A program made the translations under genes and the position numbers. Source: Ruegeria sediminis (lineage in GTDB: Bacteria > Pseudomonadota > Alphaproteobacteria > Rhodobacterales > Rhodobacteraceae). Taken from it: a stretch of DNA of 64,000 nucleotides. The notes below the pieces were generated by a model. The model saw nothing but the letters and a program-made list of their open reading frames with translations. It did not search any database and had not been told where the DNA came from. The number at the start of each line of letters is the position of its first letter. Position 1 is the stretch's first letter. Below, piece by piece: positions 1-10,185 of this stretch. The stretch spans positions 234,970 to 298,969 of the forward strand of contig NZ_VCPD01000005.1 in the NCBI RefSeq assembly GCF_005938215.1, read 5' to 3'.

Positions 1-1390
1 TCATCGGGTAGCGCAGGGTGAAGGCGGTGCGCGGCGTGTACCGCGTGATCCGGTCGGGGTAGTTGCTGTCGTCGAATATGTCGAAGGTGTCGACCGAAGC
101 GCCCAGCTGCCACTCGGCGCGCAGGCCCGGCCCGAGGGTCCAGCTTCTGAGCCATTCGGCATCGAGCGTGGCGCGGGCGACGTCGCGTCCGACGACGTCC
201 TGGTCGCTTGTACGCTCGTGGGCGTGGCTGATGAAGGCCAGTCGAGCTTCGCCGCCTATGCCGGTGGGAAAGAAGCGTTTTTCATAGTTCAGGTCGAAGA
301 CCCTGGAGGGAATCTCGTCCTCGTTCTCGCTGTCGCGCAGGGATTTGTAGTGGATGAAGCTGGTGCGGAAGGCGGTGTCGCGCTTGATCCGCGTCAGGGC
401 GATTTCGCTGCGCAGGCGGTCGAGATCGGGCAGGCCGTAATCCACGAGATAGGCGTTGTCCGACGTGTTCTTGAGATCGAAGGTGAACTTGAAGTCGTTC
501 TTAAGGTTGAACCAGCCGTTCGCGAACAGGTAGCCGCGATCCTGGCCGGGCTGCAGGTCGTCGCGGGTTTGCGCGCCTTCGATCACGATGCGGCCGTTGC
601 GGAACGCCTGCCGGTAGCGGTAGCCGAGGGTCCGGGTGCGCGGCGAGATGTAGGGCGTGAGGGTCAGGTCCTTGTGATCGCCCAGCTTGAAGAAATACGG
701 AACCTGGATGCCGGTCTTGAGCCGCGACGTGGTGCGGATCGACGGCACGAGGAAACCCGTCGCGCGATCAAGCGTCGGATCGGGCAGCCGGATCACGGGG
801 AAGTAGAAGACGGGCACATCGAGGATGCGGAACTGCGCGTTCTCGAAATAGAACTGCCGTTCGAGCTGATCGTGCGTGACCTTCTGCGCCCGGATCTGCC
901 AGAGGGGCGGCCTGCCGTTTTCGCAGACCTGGCAGGAGGTTGCAGCCGTCTTGTAAAGCCGCGTGTAACGCCCGCCGACGCGCGTCATCTGCGTTCCGGC
1001 GATCTGGACCTGCTGGTCGAACACCATCCGCGCGCCAAGCAGGATGCCGTTGTTCAACCCGTCATCCAGTTCGGCCGCATCCGCGAGGATCGTGGACGCG
1101 CCGCCCTGGTCGAGCCGGATGGGCCCCTCGATCGACAATTGGCCGCTGGTCCGGTCATAGGTGATCTTGCGCGCCTTCAGACGCGCCTCGCCCTGAAAGA
1201 CCTCGACATTGCCCTGGGCGACGAGCTTGCCGTCGGTGGTGATGAAGACGCTGTCCGCCACCAGCAGGGCGGGCTGGTCCTGCTGCTCACCGCTTTCGGC
1301 GGAGTCGGGCCGCGCGCCTTGCGAATGGGCGGGGGTGAGCAGCCCGAAGGCCGCAACGCCCGTCAGAAGTGCCGCCAGGACGCGCCGCAT
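1..1390 (-). CDS. lptD: LPS-assembly outer-membrane protein LptD (3' end beyond window)
   Basis: LptD is the outer-membrane beta-barrel that, with LptE, inserts lipopolysaccharide into the outer leaflet. About 463 codons are present; the C-terminal part of the barrel lies left of position 1. The start ATG (1388-1390) overlaps the stop of lptG in a TGATG arrangement, so the two are translationally coupled. The protein opens with a signal peptide (MRRVLAALLTGVAAFGLL...), followed by an OstA/LptA-like domain (ADSVFITTDGKLVAQGNVEVFQGEARL, roughly residues 45-70, is not quoted further) and then aromatic-rich alternating strands typical of the barrel, for example around the RTRTLGYRYRQAFRNGR region. 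One cysteine pair (CQVC) is visible near residue 150. The family call is firm. Only the 5' two thirds can be judged. Confidence 0.93.
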   Translation of the reverse strand, partial: MRRVLAALLTGVAAFGLLTPAHSQGARPDSAESGEQQDQPALLVADSVFITTDGKLVAQGNVEVFQGEARLKARKITYDRTSGQLSIEGPIRLDQGGASTILADAAELDDGLNNGILLGARMVFDQQVQIAGTQMTRVGGRYTRLYKTAATSCQVCENGRPPLWQIRAQKVTHDQLERQFYFENAQFRILDVPVFYFPVIRLPDPTLDRATGFLVPSIRTTSRLKTGIQVPYFFKLGDHKDLTLTPYISPRTRTLGYRYRQAFRNGRIVIEGAQTRDDLQPGQDRGYLFANGWFNLKNDFKFTFDLKNTSDNAYLVDYGLPDLDRLRSEIALTRIKRDTAFRTSFIHYKSLRDSENEDEIPSRVFDLNYEKRFFPTGIGGEARLAFISHAHERTSDQDVVGRDVARATLDAEWLRSWTLGPGLRAEWQLGASVDTFDIFDDSNYPDRITRYTPRTAFTLRYPM

Positions 1391-2490
1391 CACCCGTCCT
1401 CCGCGTGAAGCAGCAGGCCGATGGAGAGCAGGATCGCCGCCACCGGAGGGGCCCAGGCCGACAGGTAGATCGGCAACTGGCCGTTTTCGCCCAGGATCTG
1501 CGCGAAGTTGCGGATGAAATAGATCCCGAAGCCCAGCAGGACGGCGGTCAACACGGCGATGCCGGTGCCGCCGAAACGGACATGGCGCATGGTGAAGACG
1601 GCGCCGATCAGGACCATCGACACCAGGAAGATCGGCCGGGCCAGCTGGACGTGCAGCCAAACCTCGTAATGCTTGGTGGAAAACCCGGCCTGTTGCAGAT
1701 CGCGGATCAGCTGCGGCAGGTCATAGACCGAAACAGTGTCCTGCTGTCCGAGCGTGTCGAGAATCCGGTCCTGCGTCAGCGTCGTCGGAAGCTCGAACGT
1801 CGCGTGGGAGGTCGCGTTGGTTTCGGGGTTGAGCCCGCCCTCCAGCGGCCAGGATTTCACGTTTTCAAGGATCCAGACCTTGTCTCCCAGCCGGGCGCTG
1901 TCCGCGACGATCCGGCGGACCGGGGCGCCGTCGGCGCTGTAGGTCAGGATGGTCACGTCGAGCAGCGTGAATTCCCCTTGTTCTCCGGTGCCGGTCGCAT
2001 GGATGACCGACTGCCCGTCCGCGCCGCCCTGGCGCAGCCACAGACCTTCGCTGCTGATCGACAGGGCCGAGCTGCCGTTGTTGCGGTAGCTGTCGGCGAG
2101 GCGCTTGTACTGCTCGGACGTCGCGGCGACGATCGGGTTGAGGATGGTGACGGCGAACAGGCCGATCAACAGCGCCACCAGCGCCGGGGCCACCAGCGCG
2201 CGGATGCCCGACCGGCCGATGGCGCGGGTCACAACCAGTTCGGAACTGCGGGCGAGGCCGACGAACAGCGCGATGGTCGCGAGGATCATCAGCAGCGGCA
2301 GAATCTCGCTGATCGCGGCGGGCGCGTTGAGCAGGGTCAGGTGCAGCAGCCTGCCAAAGCTCAGATCCACCTCGTCGAAGCGGCGGACCTGTTCGATCAG
2401 GTCGATCAGGATGATCAGCGTCAGGAAAACGCAGCCGATGACCAGAAAGCTTTGCAGGAACCTGCGGGCGAAATAGCGGTCTAGGATCAC
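1390..2490 (-). CDS. lptG: LPS export ABC transporter permease LptG
   Basis: This is an inner-membrane permease of the LptB2FG complex, which extracts LPS from the inner membrane and passes it to the periplasmic Lpt bridge. It has 366 residues, the usual YjgP/YjgQ length. Hydrophobic helices lie near the N terminus (FLVIGCVFLTLIILIDLI) and three more near the C terminus, flanking a periplasmic jellyroll-type domain. The start is a GTG at 2488-2490 with GGAG about eight bases upstream. It overlaps lptD by one base. The partner permease gene lptF, which normally sits directly upstream in this family of genomes, is not here: only about 230 non-coding bases separate lptG from the divergent pepA. 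LptG is preferred over LptF because of its position before lptD and the MILDRYFARRFL opening. Confidence 0.92.
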   Translation of the reverse strand: MILDRYFARRFLQSFLVIGCVFLTLIILIDLIEQVRRFDEVDLSFGRLLHLTLLNAPAAISEILPLLMILATIALFVGLARSSELVVTRAIGRSGIRALVAPALVALLIGLFAVTILNPIVAATSEQYKRLADSYRNNGSSALSISSEGLWLRQGGADGQSVIHATGTGEQGEFTLLDVTILTYSADGAPVRRIVADSARLGDKVWILENVKSWPLEGGLNPETNATSHATFELPTTLTQDRILDTLGQQDTVSVYDLPQLIRDLQQAGFSTKHYEVWLHVQLARPIFLVSMVLIGAVFTMRHVRFGGTGIAVLTAVLLGFGIYFIRNFAQILGENGQLPIYLSAWAPPVAAILLSIGLLLHAEDG

Positions 2491-2719
2491 GAGCCCGTCT
2501 CCGCCCTCGCGACGGAGGCGAGAATCGGGGAAATGGCGCAGAAACAGCGCATCATGCGCAACCGCATATGCCTGCTGTGTGGTTTCACTGCGATCCCCTC
2601 GGTGCCTGTCCGTCGTTTTCGGGGGACCTTAGTCGAATTGAAGGCCGGGGAAAACTGCTATCTGGTCAAGCCGGGCAGGGCAGGCTACCTCTGGTGCGGC
2701 AAGAATTGAGGAGCCCGCA

Positions 2720-4186
<1,467 letters not shown>

Positions 4187-4192
4187 GTCCGG

Positions 4193-4651
4193 ATGGGGGC
4201 CGTCTATTTCTACCACCTGACGCGCCGGCCGCTGGAAGAGACCCTGCAGGTCCTTTTGGACAAGGCGCGGCAGGCCGGGTGGCGGATCGCGGTGCGGGGC
4301 ACCGATCCGGGGCGGCTTGACTGGCTGGACGAGAAGCTGTGGCTGGGGCCCGAGGACCGGTTCCTGCCGCACGGACGCGCGGGCGGGCCGCACGATGCGC
4401 TGCAGCCGATCCTGCTGACCACCGGGGCGGAGGCCGCGAACCAGGCGGTCTGCGTGATGGCGGTGGACGGGGCCGAGGTAGATCCCGAGGAGGTCGCCGG
4501 GCTGGAACGGGTGTGCATCCTGTTCGACGGCGCGGACGCAGAAGCGGTGCAGAAGGCGCGCGGCCAGTGGAAAACGCTGACCGGGGCGGGCTGTCCGGCG
4601 CAGTACTGGTCCGAGGAATCCGGGCGGTGGGAGAAAAAGGCCGAAGCGTGA
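4193..4651 (+). CDS. holC: DNA polymerase III chi subunit
   Basis: Chi is the clamp-loader accessory protein that links the replication machinery to single-stranded DNA-binding protein. It has 152 residues, the normal length. The N-terminal motif MGAVYFYHLTRRPLEETL and the later LPHGRAG...QPILLT segment are characteristic of the family in alphaproteobacteria. The start ATG lies six bases after the pepA stop with GGATG spacing, and the two genes are almost certainly co-transcribed. No psi (holD) partner is expected in this group. Confidence 0.9.
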   Translation: MGAVYFYHLTRRPLEETLQVLLDKARQAGWRIAVRGTDPGRLDWLDEKLWLGPEDRFLPHGRAGGPHDALQPILLTTGAEAANQAVCVMAVDGAEVDPEEVAGLERVCILFDGADAEAVQKARGQWKTLTGAGCPAQYWSEESGRWEKKAEA

Positions 4652-4699
4652 AGGCCGGTTTTCCTGTAGGCTGGCAGAGTGCCACCAAGGGAGCACGGG

Positions 4700-5488
4700 A
4701 TGTCAGGCGAAGGGGAACTGACCTTTGCGGCGGCGGTCGCAGCCCATAACCGGGATCGCGAATTCAGGCCGCACGATCACGCGCACGAGTATTACCAGGC
4801 ATCGCTGCTGAGCGCGGTGATGCAGGGCGTCTATGACGGCAAGCTGACCATCGGAGAGCTGCTGAAGCACGGCGATTTCGGACTTGGCACCTTCAACGCG
4901 CTGGATGGCGAGATGATCGTGCATGAGGGCGTCGCCTATCGCCTGACGGCGGATGGCAAGGCGGCGCGGGCCTCGGATGACGACCTGACGCCCTATGCCG
5001 CGGTTCTGCCGTTCGAGCCGGATCTGTCGCTGGCGGTGATGGCGCCCGTCGACAAGGCCGAGTTCGAGCGCGGGCTGGACGAGATCGCCCAGTCGCCGAA
5101 CCTGTTCTACGCGGTGCGGTTCACCGGCCGGATCGGGCACATCAAGTACCGCAACGTCTCGCGTCAGGAGCCGCCCTACAAACCGCTGCTGGAAGTGGTC
5201 AAGACCCAGGCCGAGTTCGAGCTTGAGGATGTTTCGGGGACGATTCTGGGATTCCGGTGCCCCGACTACGCGGTCGGCATCGGCGTGCCGGGCTATCATC
5301 TGCATTTCATATCCGAGGATCTGACGACCGGCGGCCATGTCCTGAATTATTCGCTGGTCTCCGGCCGGCTGGAGATCGATCACACCGCCTCGCTGCATCT
5401 GGAACTGCCGGACTCGGGATCGTTCCTGGATACCGACATCGCGCCGGGGGCAGCGGCGGCGGATATCCGGAGCGCCGAGGGCGAGTGA
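4700..5488 (+). CDS. budA: Alpha-acetolactate decarboxylase
   Basis: The enzyme converts 2-acetolactate to acetoin, either as part of the acetoin/butanediol route or to drain surplus acetolactate from branched-chain amino-acid synthesis. The 262 residues match the family. The zinc-ligand pattern is clear: His200, His202 and His213 (GYHLHF...GGH) have the same 2/11 spacing as the ligands of the Brevibacillus enzyme. The ATG at 4700 is chosen because AAGGGAG lies seven bases upstream; an in-frame GTG at 4679 would add seven unlikely residues. It follows holC by 48 bases. No acetolactate synthase or acetoin dehydrogenase gene is nearby, so its pathway role here is inferred. Confidence 0.9.
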   Translation: MSGEGELTFAAAVAAHNRDREFRPHDHAHEYYQASLLSAVMQGVYDGKLTIGELLKHGDFGLGTFNALDGEMIVHEGVAYRLTADGKAARASDDDLTPYAAVLPFEPDLSLAVMAPVDKAEFERGLDEIAQSPNLFYAVRFTGRIGHIKYRNVSRQEPPYKPLLEVVKTQAEFELEDVSGTILGFRCPDYAVGIGVPGYHLHFISEDLTTGGHVLNYSLVSGRLEIDHTASLHLELPDSGSFLDTDIAPGAAAADIRSAEGE

Positions 5489-5495
5489 ACGCGCG

Positions 5496-6077
5496 TCACC
5501 GCGACAGGATCAGCTTGCCGCCGGAAAAGGTCATGCTCGGGAACCGCTGCAGGTAGTCCATGCCGAGGAGGGAGTCATCCATCTCGCCCTCGTTCACCCA
5601 GGCCGTGATGTTTCGGTCGGAGAAGGCGCCAAGCTCGACCGTGTCGAGTTTGACCGGCGCGGTTCGGACCTGGCCGTTCGCGGTCTGGGCGCGGCCGAAA
5701 TAGTTGAGGTCGGCCGTGTCGATGCCCAGCCGCTCTGCGTCGCGATGGCTGAGAACCACCTGGCTGGCGCCTGTGTCCACCATGAAGGTCAACGGCTTTC
5801 CGTTGACCAGAAGCTGCAGGTAATAGTGGCCGTCGGCGCTGCGCGGCACCTCGACCGAGTCCTGCGTCACCACCACCTGCGCGGTCGGGCTGACGGTGCT
5901 GCGGATGTCCTCCCATAGGCCCACGACCGCAAGCACGCCGACGAAGATGAACACCCAGGCCAGCGCCTGCTGCAGGGTCTTGCCGAGGTTCTGCCGGTTC
6001 TGGGTGATGAACCACATCAGCACGGCCGCGCCGAGCAGAACCAGATAGGTCATGCGGGCGATGTTGTCTGCGTCCAT
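5496..6077 (-). CDS. Membrane-anchored retropepsin-like aspartic protease (TIGR02281-type)
   Basis: This is a 193-residue protein with two N-terminal hydrophobic helices (YLVLLGAAVLMWFI and LAWVFIFVGVLAVVGLW). They are followed by a soluble clan AA aspartic-protease fold carrying the catalytic motif MVDTGASQVVLS and a second conserved GMDYL segment. Such single-domain retropepsin-like proteins act as dimers; they are usually membrane-anchored, with the protease probably on the periplasmic side. The start is supported by a very strong ribosome site (AAGGAGGTGAGG) about ten bases upstream. The gene converges with budA, leaving seven bases between the stops. Its substrate is unknown. Confidence 0.85.
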   Translation of the reverse strand: MDADNIARMTYLVLLGAAVLMWFITQNRQNLGKTLQQALAWVFIFVGVLAVVGLWEDIRSTVSPTAQVVVTQDSVEVPRSADGHYYLQLLVNGKPLTFMVDTGASQVVLSHRDAERLGIDTADLNYFGRAQTANGQVRTAPVKLDTVELGAFSDRNITAWVNEGEMDDSLLGMDYLQRFPSMTFSGGKLILSR

Positions 6078-6117
6078 CGGGTTTCCTCACCTCCTTGCCT
6101 GAAAGGAATATGGGGAT

Positions 6118-6738
6118 TCAGGCCGCGAATCCAAAGGCCTTGAGGCCGTCGAGGATGAACTGAACCGACAGCGCGGCCAAGAGCATCCCCAGCAGGCGGG
6201 TGACGACGTTCAGCCCGGTCTTGCCCAGAAGCCGGCCCAGGGCGCCCGAGGACAGGTAGAGCAGGAACACCACAGCGATCACCGTCAGCATCACCCCGAT
6301 CACGAGGGCCAGCCCATGGATGCCCGGCTGCTGGCCGGTCAGCAGGATCATGGTCGCGATCGACCCCGGCCCGGCGATCAGCGGAATGCCGAGCGGAAAG
6401 ACCGAGGGGTCGGGATGGTCCTCTTCCTCGGCGCGGTCCTCGCGGCGCTTGTTCCGGCGCTCGAACAGCATGTCGAGCGCGGTCAGGAACAGCAGCGCGC
6501 CGCCGGCAACGCGGAAGGCGGGCATCGAGATGCCGACGAAACCCAGCACCGCCTCGCCAAAGGCGGCGAACATCGCCAGAATGCCGGCAGCGGTCAGGCA
6601 GGCGCGGATGGCGATGCCGCGACGGGTCCTGGCGCTCATGCCGTCGGTCAGGGCCATGAAGATCGGGGTCTGCCCCGGCGGGTCGATGACGACGAACAGC
6701 GTGGTGAAGGCGGTGATCAGAAAGGCGGTGTCGATCAT
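6118..6738 (-). CDS. MarC family integral membrane protein
   Basis: This is a 206-residue polytopic membrane protein of the MarC/UPF0056 family (NAAT-type, proposed amino-acid transporter), with about six hydrophobic segments. Family features are the N-terminal LFVVIDPPGQTPIFMALT and the central GIPLIAGPGSIATMILL. A charged linker (RRNKRREDRAEEEDHPD) separates the two halves. Its start overlaps the stop of the upstream acetyltransferase by four bases (ATGA), so it is read from the same transcript as the ABC-F and GNAT genes. Function is not established for most members, and the old link to multiple antibiotic resistance was not supported. Confidence 0.88.
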   Translation of the reverse strand: MIDTAFLITAFTTLFVVIDPPGQTPIFMALTDGMSARTRRGIAIRACLTAAGILAMFAAFGEAVLGFVGISMPAFRVAGGALLFLTALDMLFERRNKRREDRAEEEDHPDPSVFPLGIPLIAGPGSIATMILLTGQQPGIHGLALVIGVMLTVIAVVFLLYLSSGALGRLLGKTGLNVVTRLLGMLLAALSVQFILDGLKAFGFAA

Positions 6739-7223
6739 TCGTCCCTTGGCCTTCTATCTATGCGGACATCAAACTTTTTCCCTACCGCACCGTGGAGGGA
6801 TCGGTAGGTGCAAAACCCAACTGCCTCGTAATACCGTTGTCCGCTGGTGTTGTCGGCCCCGATCGTAGCGTCGATACGGGCAAGGTTTGCCCTTTGCGCG
6901 GCGGCGAGCGATTGGGCGAACATCGCCCGGCCGATGCCGCGGCGGCCTGCGTCGGGCGCTACGTAGGTTCCGATGATTCCACAGCCCTGCGGAAGATCGT
7001 AGTCGTTGTTTTCGCGCGCCAGCTTGAGCGATTGGAAGCCCAATATCCGGCCAGAGTTTGGGTCGCAGACGACGACGCAGCTGATCCTGTCGGGATGGTT
7101 GACGTAATGATCGAGAACCACATCGGGATCGCCTTTGCGGGTGCTTTTCCACGAGGCGAGGATGGGCGTGAGAATAAGGCTCATCCCGGTGGCATCCGAG
7201 GGACTGGCCTGCCGGATGATCAT
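6735..7223 (-). CDS. GNAT family N-acetyltransferase
   Basis: This is a 162-residue Gcn5-related acetyltransferase. It starts MIIRQASPSDATGM, which is the usual beta1 strand of the fold. The acetyl-CoA loop is visible as YVAPDAGRRGIGRAMF, followed by the QRYYEAVGFCTYR strand-turn typical of the C-terminal half. The chosen ATG at 7223 overlaps the stop of the ABC-F gene by four bases; longer upstream starts would lie inside that gene. The substrate is not predictable. It sits between the ABC-F gene and marC in one tightly overlapping minus-strand operon. Confidence 0.85.
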   Translation of the reverse strand: MIIRQASPSDATGMSLILTPILASWKSTRKGDPDVVLDHYVNHPDRISCVVVCDPNSGRILGFQSLKLARENNDYDLPQGCGIIGTYVAPDAGRRGIGRAMFAQSLAAAQRANLARIDATIGADNTSGQRYYEAVGFCTYRSLHGAVGKKFDVRIDRRPRDE

Positions 7224-9073
7224 GTCGCCTCTGCCTTGTCCAGCTTGTCCTGGGCGGCCATCCACAGCGCCTCGGCGCGCTGCATCGCTTCGACCACCTC
7301 GGCGAACTTGCGGTTCCACGTCTCGAGATCGCCGAGCCTGTCCTCGCCATAAAGGGCGGGGTCGGCGAGCTTGGCAGACAGCTTGTCGTGCATGTCGGTC
7401 AGTTTCTCGACACGTTCCTCGCATTTGCGTACCTCGGCGCGCAGGGCGAGAAGCGCCTCGCGCGAGGGGCGCCGGGCGCGGGCGGCCTGCTGTTTCTCAC
7501 GCGCTTCGGGCTTGTCGCGCGCCAGCAACAAGGAACGGTAGGCTTCGAGGTCGCCCTCGAAGGGGTTCACCGTGCCGTCGGACACCAGCCACAGTCGGTC
7601 GGCCACGAGGCCGAGCAGGTGCATGTCGTGGCTGACGAGGATGACCGCGCCGGAATAGGCGGTCAGCGCCTCGACCAGCGCCTCGCGGCTTTCGATGTCC
7701 AGGTGGTTCGTCGGTTCGTCGAGGATCAGCATGTGCGGCGCGTCGATCGTGGCGATCAGCAGCGACAGGCGCGCCTTCTGCCCGCCCGACAGCCGGCCCA
7801 CTTGCGTTTCCGCCTGGTCCGCGCCCATCCCGAACCCGGCCAGACGCGCCCTCCACTTGGCGGGGGCTTCGGCGGGGCGCAGGCGGCGCAGATGTTCGAG
7901 CGGGGTTTCGTTCACCCGCAACTCGTCCACCTGATGCTGCGCGAAATAGCCGATGCGCAGTTTCGAACTGCGGGTCATCCTGCCCGCCATCAGCGGCAGG
8001 CGGTCCGAAAGCAGTTTCGACAGCGTGGACTTGCCCTGTCCGTTCTTGCCCAGAAGCGCGATGCGGTCGTCCTGGTCGATGCGCAGGTTCAGGCGGCGCA
8101 GCACTTCGGTTTCGCCATAGCCGGTGACGCCACCTTCGAGATGGATGATCGGCGGCGCCAGTTCCTCGGGCGCGGGGAAGGTGAAGGCGCGCAGCGCGGC
8201 CTCCTGCGGCGAGGTGATGGGCTGCATCCGGGCCAGCGCCTTGAGCCGCGACTGCGCCTGCTTGGCCTTGTCCGCCTTGTAGCGGAAGCGGTCCACGTAG
8301 GATTGCAGATGCGCGCGCCGCGCTTCCTGTTTCTTGGCCATCGCCTCGGCCTGCGCCAGTTTCTCGGCGCGCTGGCGGGCGAACTGGTCGTAGGGGCCCT
8401 GGTAGAGGGTCAGCTTGCGGTCCTCGAGATGCAGGATCGCGCCCACGGCCCGGTTCAGCAGGTCGCGGTCGTGGCTGATGATGATGACCGTGTGGGGATA
8501 CCGCGCCAGATAGCTTTCCAGCCACAACGCCCCTTCGAGGTCGAGATAGTTGGTCGGTTCGTCCAGCAGCAGCAGGTCGGGCCGGGAAAACAGCACCGCC
8601 GCCAGCGCCACGCGCATCCGCCAGCCGCCCGAGAAATCCGAGCAGGGTTTCTGCTGTTCCTCGTCGTCGAAGCCGAGGCCCTTGAGGATCGAGGCAGCGC
8701 GCGCCTCGGCCGACCAGGCGTCGATATCGGCCAGGCGGGTCTGGATCTCGGCGATGCGGGCGGGATCTGCGGCGGTCTCGGCCTCGGCCATCAACGCGGT
8801 GCGTTCGGTGTCGGCAGCCAGCACAGTGTTCAGAAGCGACACGTCCGACGACGGCGCCTCTTGCGCGACGCCGCCGATGCGGGCGCGGCGGGGCAGGGCG
8901 ATGTCGCCCGATTCCAGCGCCAGCTCGCCCCGGATCAGGCGGAACAGCGTGGTCTTGCCGGTGCCGTTGCGGCCGACGAGGCCGACCTTGTGGCCGGTCG
9001 GGATTGTGGCCGACGCGCCGTCGAACAGGGGGCGGCCCTCGACGGCGTAGGTTATGTTCTCGATCCGTAGCAT
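7220..9073 (-). CDS. ABC-F family ATP-binding protein (Uup/YheS-like)
   Basis: This is a soluble protein with two ATP-binding cassettes and no membrane domain, 617 residues. ABC-F proteins act on ribosomes. Both cassettes are intact: Walker A motifs GRNGTGKTT and GKNGQGKST, and signature motifs FSGGWRMR and LSGGQKAR. Each signature is followed by a LLLDEPTNYLD or LILDEPTNHLD Walker B. An arginine/lysine-rich linker lies between the cassettes and a coiled-coil tail (LRAEVRKCEERVEKL) ends the protein. The ATG at 9073 is taken because the frame upstream is antisense to the ndk promoter. It cannot be assigned confidently to Uup, YheS or an antibiotic-resistance subgroup. Confidence 0.92.
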   Translation of the reverse strand: MLRIENITYAVEGRPLFDGASATIPTGHKVGLVGRNGTGKTTLFRLIRGELALESGDIALPRRARIGGVAQEAPSSDVSLLNTVLAADTERTALMAEAETAADPARIAEIQTRLADIDAWSAEARAASILKGLGFDDEEQQKPCSDFSGGWRMRVALAAVLFSRPDLLLLDEPTNYLDLEGALWLESYLARYPHTVIIISHDRDLLNRAVGAILHLEDRKLTLYQGPYDQFARQRAEKLAQAEAMAKKQEARRAHLQSYVDRFRYKADKAKQAQSRLKALARMQPITSPQEAALRAFTFPAPEELAPPIIHLEGGVTGYGETEVLRRLNLRIDQDDRIALLGKNGQGKSTLSKLLSDRLPLMAGRMTRSSKLRIGYFAQHQVDELRVNETPLEHLRRLRPAEAPAKWRARLAGFGMGADQAETQVGRLSGGQKARLSLLIATIDAPHMLILDEPTNHLDIESREALVEALTAYSGAVILVSHDMHLLGLVADRLWLVSDGTVNPFEGDLEAYRSLLLARDKPEAREKQQAARARRPSREALLALRAEVRKCEERVEKLTDMHDKLSAKLADPALYGEDRLGDLETWNRKFAEVVEAMQRAEALWMAAQDKLDKAEAT

Positions 9074-9215
9074 GGCTGCGGTGTGACGCAGGCCCGAAGG
9101 AGTGTCAATCGCACAGGCAACAAGAGGCTTTCCAACCTTGCCGGACCGTGTTACGCGGCGCGCGATATGTTTCGGCGCGGAGCGGTCCGCGCCTTCAGAG
9201 CAAGGAGAGGCCCGA

Positions 9216-9638
9216 ATGGCACTGGAACGCACGTTCTCGATCATCAAACCCGATGCAACCCGTCGCAACCTGACCGGCAAGATCAACGCCAAGTTCGAGG
9301 AAGCGGGCCTGCGCATCGTCGCGCAGAAGCGCATTCACATGACCAAGGAGCAGGCCGGCAAGTTCTACGAAGTCCATGCCGAACGCCCGTTCTACGGCGA
9401 ACTGTGCGAATTCATGTCCTCGGCTCCGGTCGTGGTGCAGGTTCTGGAAGGCGAGAACGCCATCGCCAAGAACCGCGAAGTGATGGGCGCCACCAACCCG
9501 GCGGACGCGGCACCCGGCACGATCCGCGCGGAATTCGCGGAATCGGTCGGCGAAAACTCGGTCCACGGTTCGGACGCGCCGGAAACCGCCGCTGTCGAGA
9601 TCGCCTATTTCTTCTCGGGCATCGAACTGGTCGGCTGA
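9216..9638 (+). CDS. ndk: Nucleoside-diphosphate kinase
   Basis: This enzyme transfers the gamma phosphate between nucleoside triphosphates and diphosphates through a phosphohistidine. It has 140 residues, the standard size. The active-site histidine is His117 in the [10 protein letters not shown] motif, and the N terminus [21 protein letters not shown] is typical of the family (ends trimmed here to the recognised start). The ATG at 9216 has AAGGAGAGG about six bases upstream. The gene is monocistronic: a strong hairpin terminator follows 22 bases after the stop. Confidence 0.97.
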   Translation: MALERTFSIIKPDATRRNLTGKINAKFEEAGLRIVAQKRIHMTKEQAGKFYEVHAERPFYGELCEFMSSAPVVVQVLEGENAIAKNREVMGATNPADAAPGTIRAEFAESVGENSVHGSDAPETAAVEIAYFFSGIELVG

Positions 9639-9660
9639 TCCGTCAACCGGTTGAAATCGA

Positions 9661-9691
9661 AAAGGGCCGCCCTGTTGGGGCGGCCCTTTTT
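9661..9691 (+). terminator. Rho-independent terminator of ndk
   Basis: There is a perfect 12-base-pair stem (9661-9672 with 9678-9689), a five-base loop and a run of five T. It lies just after the ndk stop. The A-run on the other side means it could also serve the converging TfoX-C gene. Confidence 0.92.
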
Positions 9692-9706
9692 CGTCGCGGC
9701 GGCGGA

Positions 9707-10057
9707 TCACCGATCCGGCTTCAGATCCGCCGGCGTGACGCGCACGCCGATCGCGTCGAGTTCCGAGACCAGTTGCAAGGCCGGCGCCGCGCTGACGCTG
9801 GCCTTGATCCGGTCGAACCTTTCGCGCAGGGCCTTTTTCTCGGCGCCCTTGCAATCGTTCCACGGGCGGCCCTGCAGCCCCATCACCAGTACGTAGTAGC
9901 CGATGAAATGCGGGCGCGCGCCTGCGCGCAGAACGCGGGTGTAAGCCTCGTCCGGTCCGAGGTCGCGCAACTCCTGCGCCGAGTGGATGCCGGCGCGGGC
10001 GCAGGCCTGTTCGAAGGCCGGGCCGAGATTGCGGATCGAGGAAACGGGATCGGGCAT
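9707..10057 (-). CDS. TfoX/Sxy C-terminal domain protein
   Basis: This is a 116-residue protein consisting mainly of a TfoX C-terminal (helix-hairpin-helix-like) domain: IRNLGPAFEQACARAGIHSAQELRDLG near the N terminus and the HFIGYYVLVMGLQGRPW segment in the middle. In gammaproteobacteria the full-length TfoX activates competence genes, but stand-alone C-terminal domain proteins are widespread and uncharacterised. No N-terminal TfoX domain gene is adjacent. It converges with ndk, sharing the terminator region. Confidence 0.82.
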   Translation of the reverse strand: MPDPVSSIRNLGPAFEQACARAGIHSAQELRDLGPDEAYTRVLRAGARPHFIGYYVLVMGLQGRPWNDCKGAEKKALRERFDRIKASVSAAPALQLVSELDAIGVRVTPADLKPDR

Positions 10058-10185
10058 GATCCTGTTCTAGCGCCGCTTTTCGGCCCTGTCATCAGGCCGC
10101 GCAAGGGGGCCTGTGGCTTGCCGGGCTTTGCTGCCTGCGATACGCATGAGGGTGACAGCGCACCACGCGGGCAGAGGAGGCCGAC

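Noticed and set aside
218..1408. Long plus-strand frame opposite lptD
   Set aside because: It is the antisense shadow of lptD; the minus-strand frame has a signal peptide, an OstA domain and family motifs, and the plus frame has no ribosome site.
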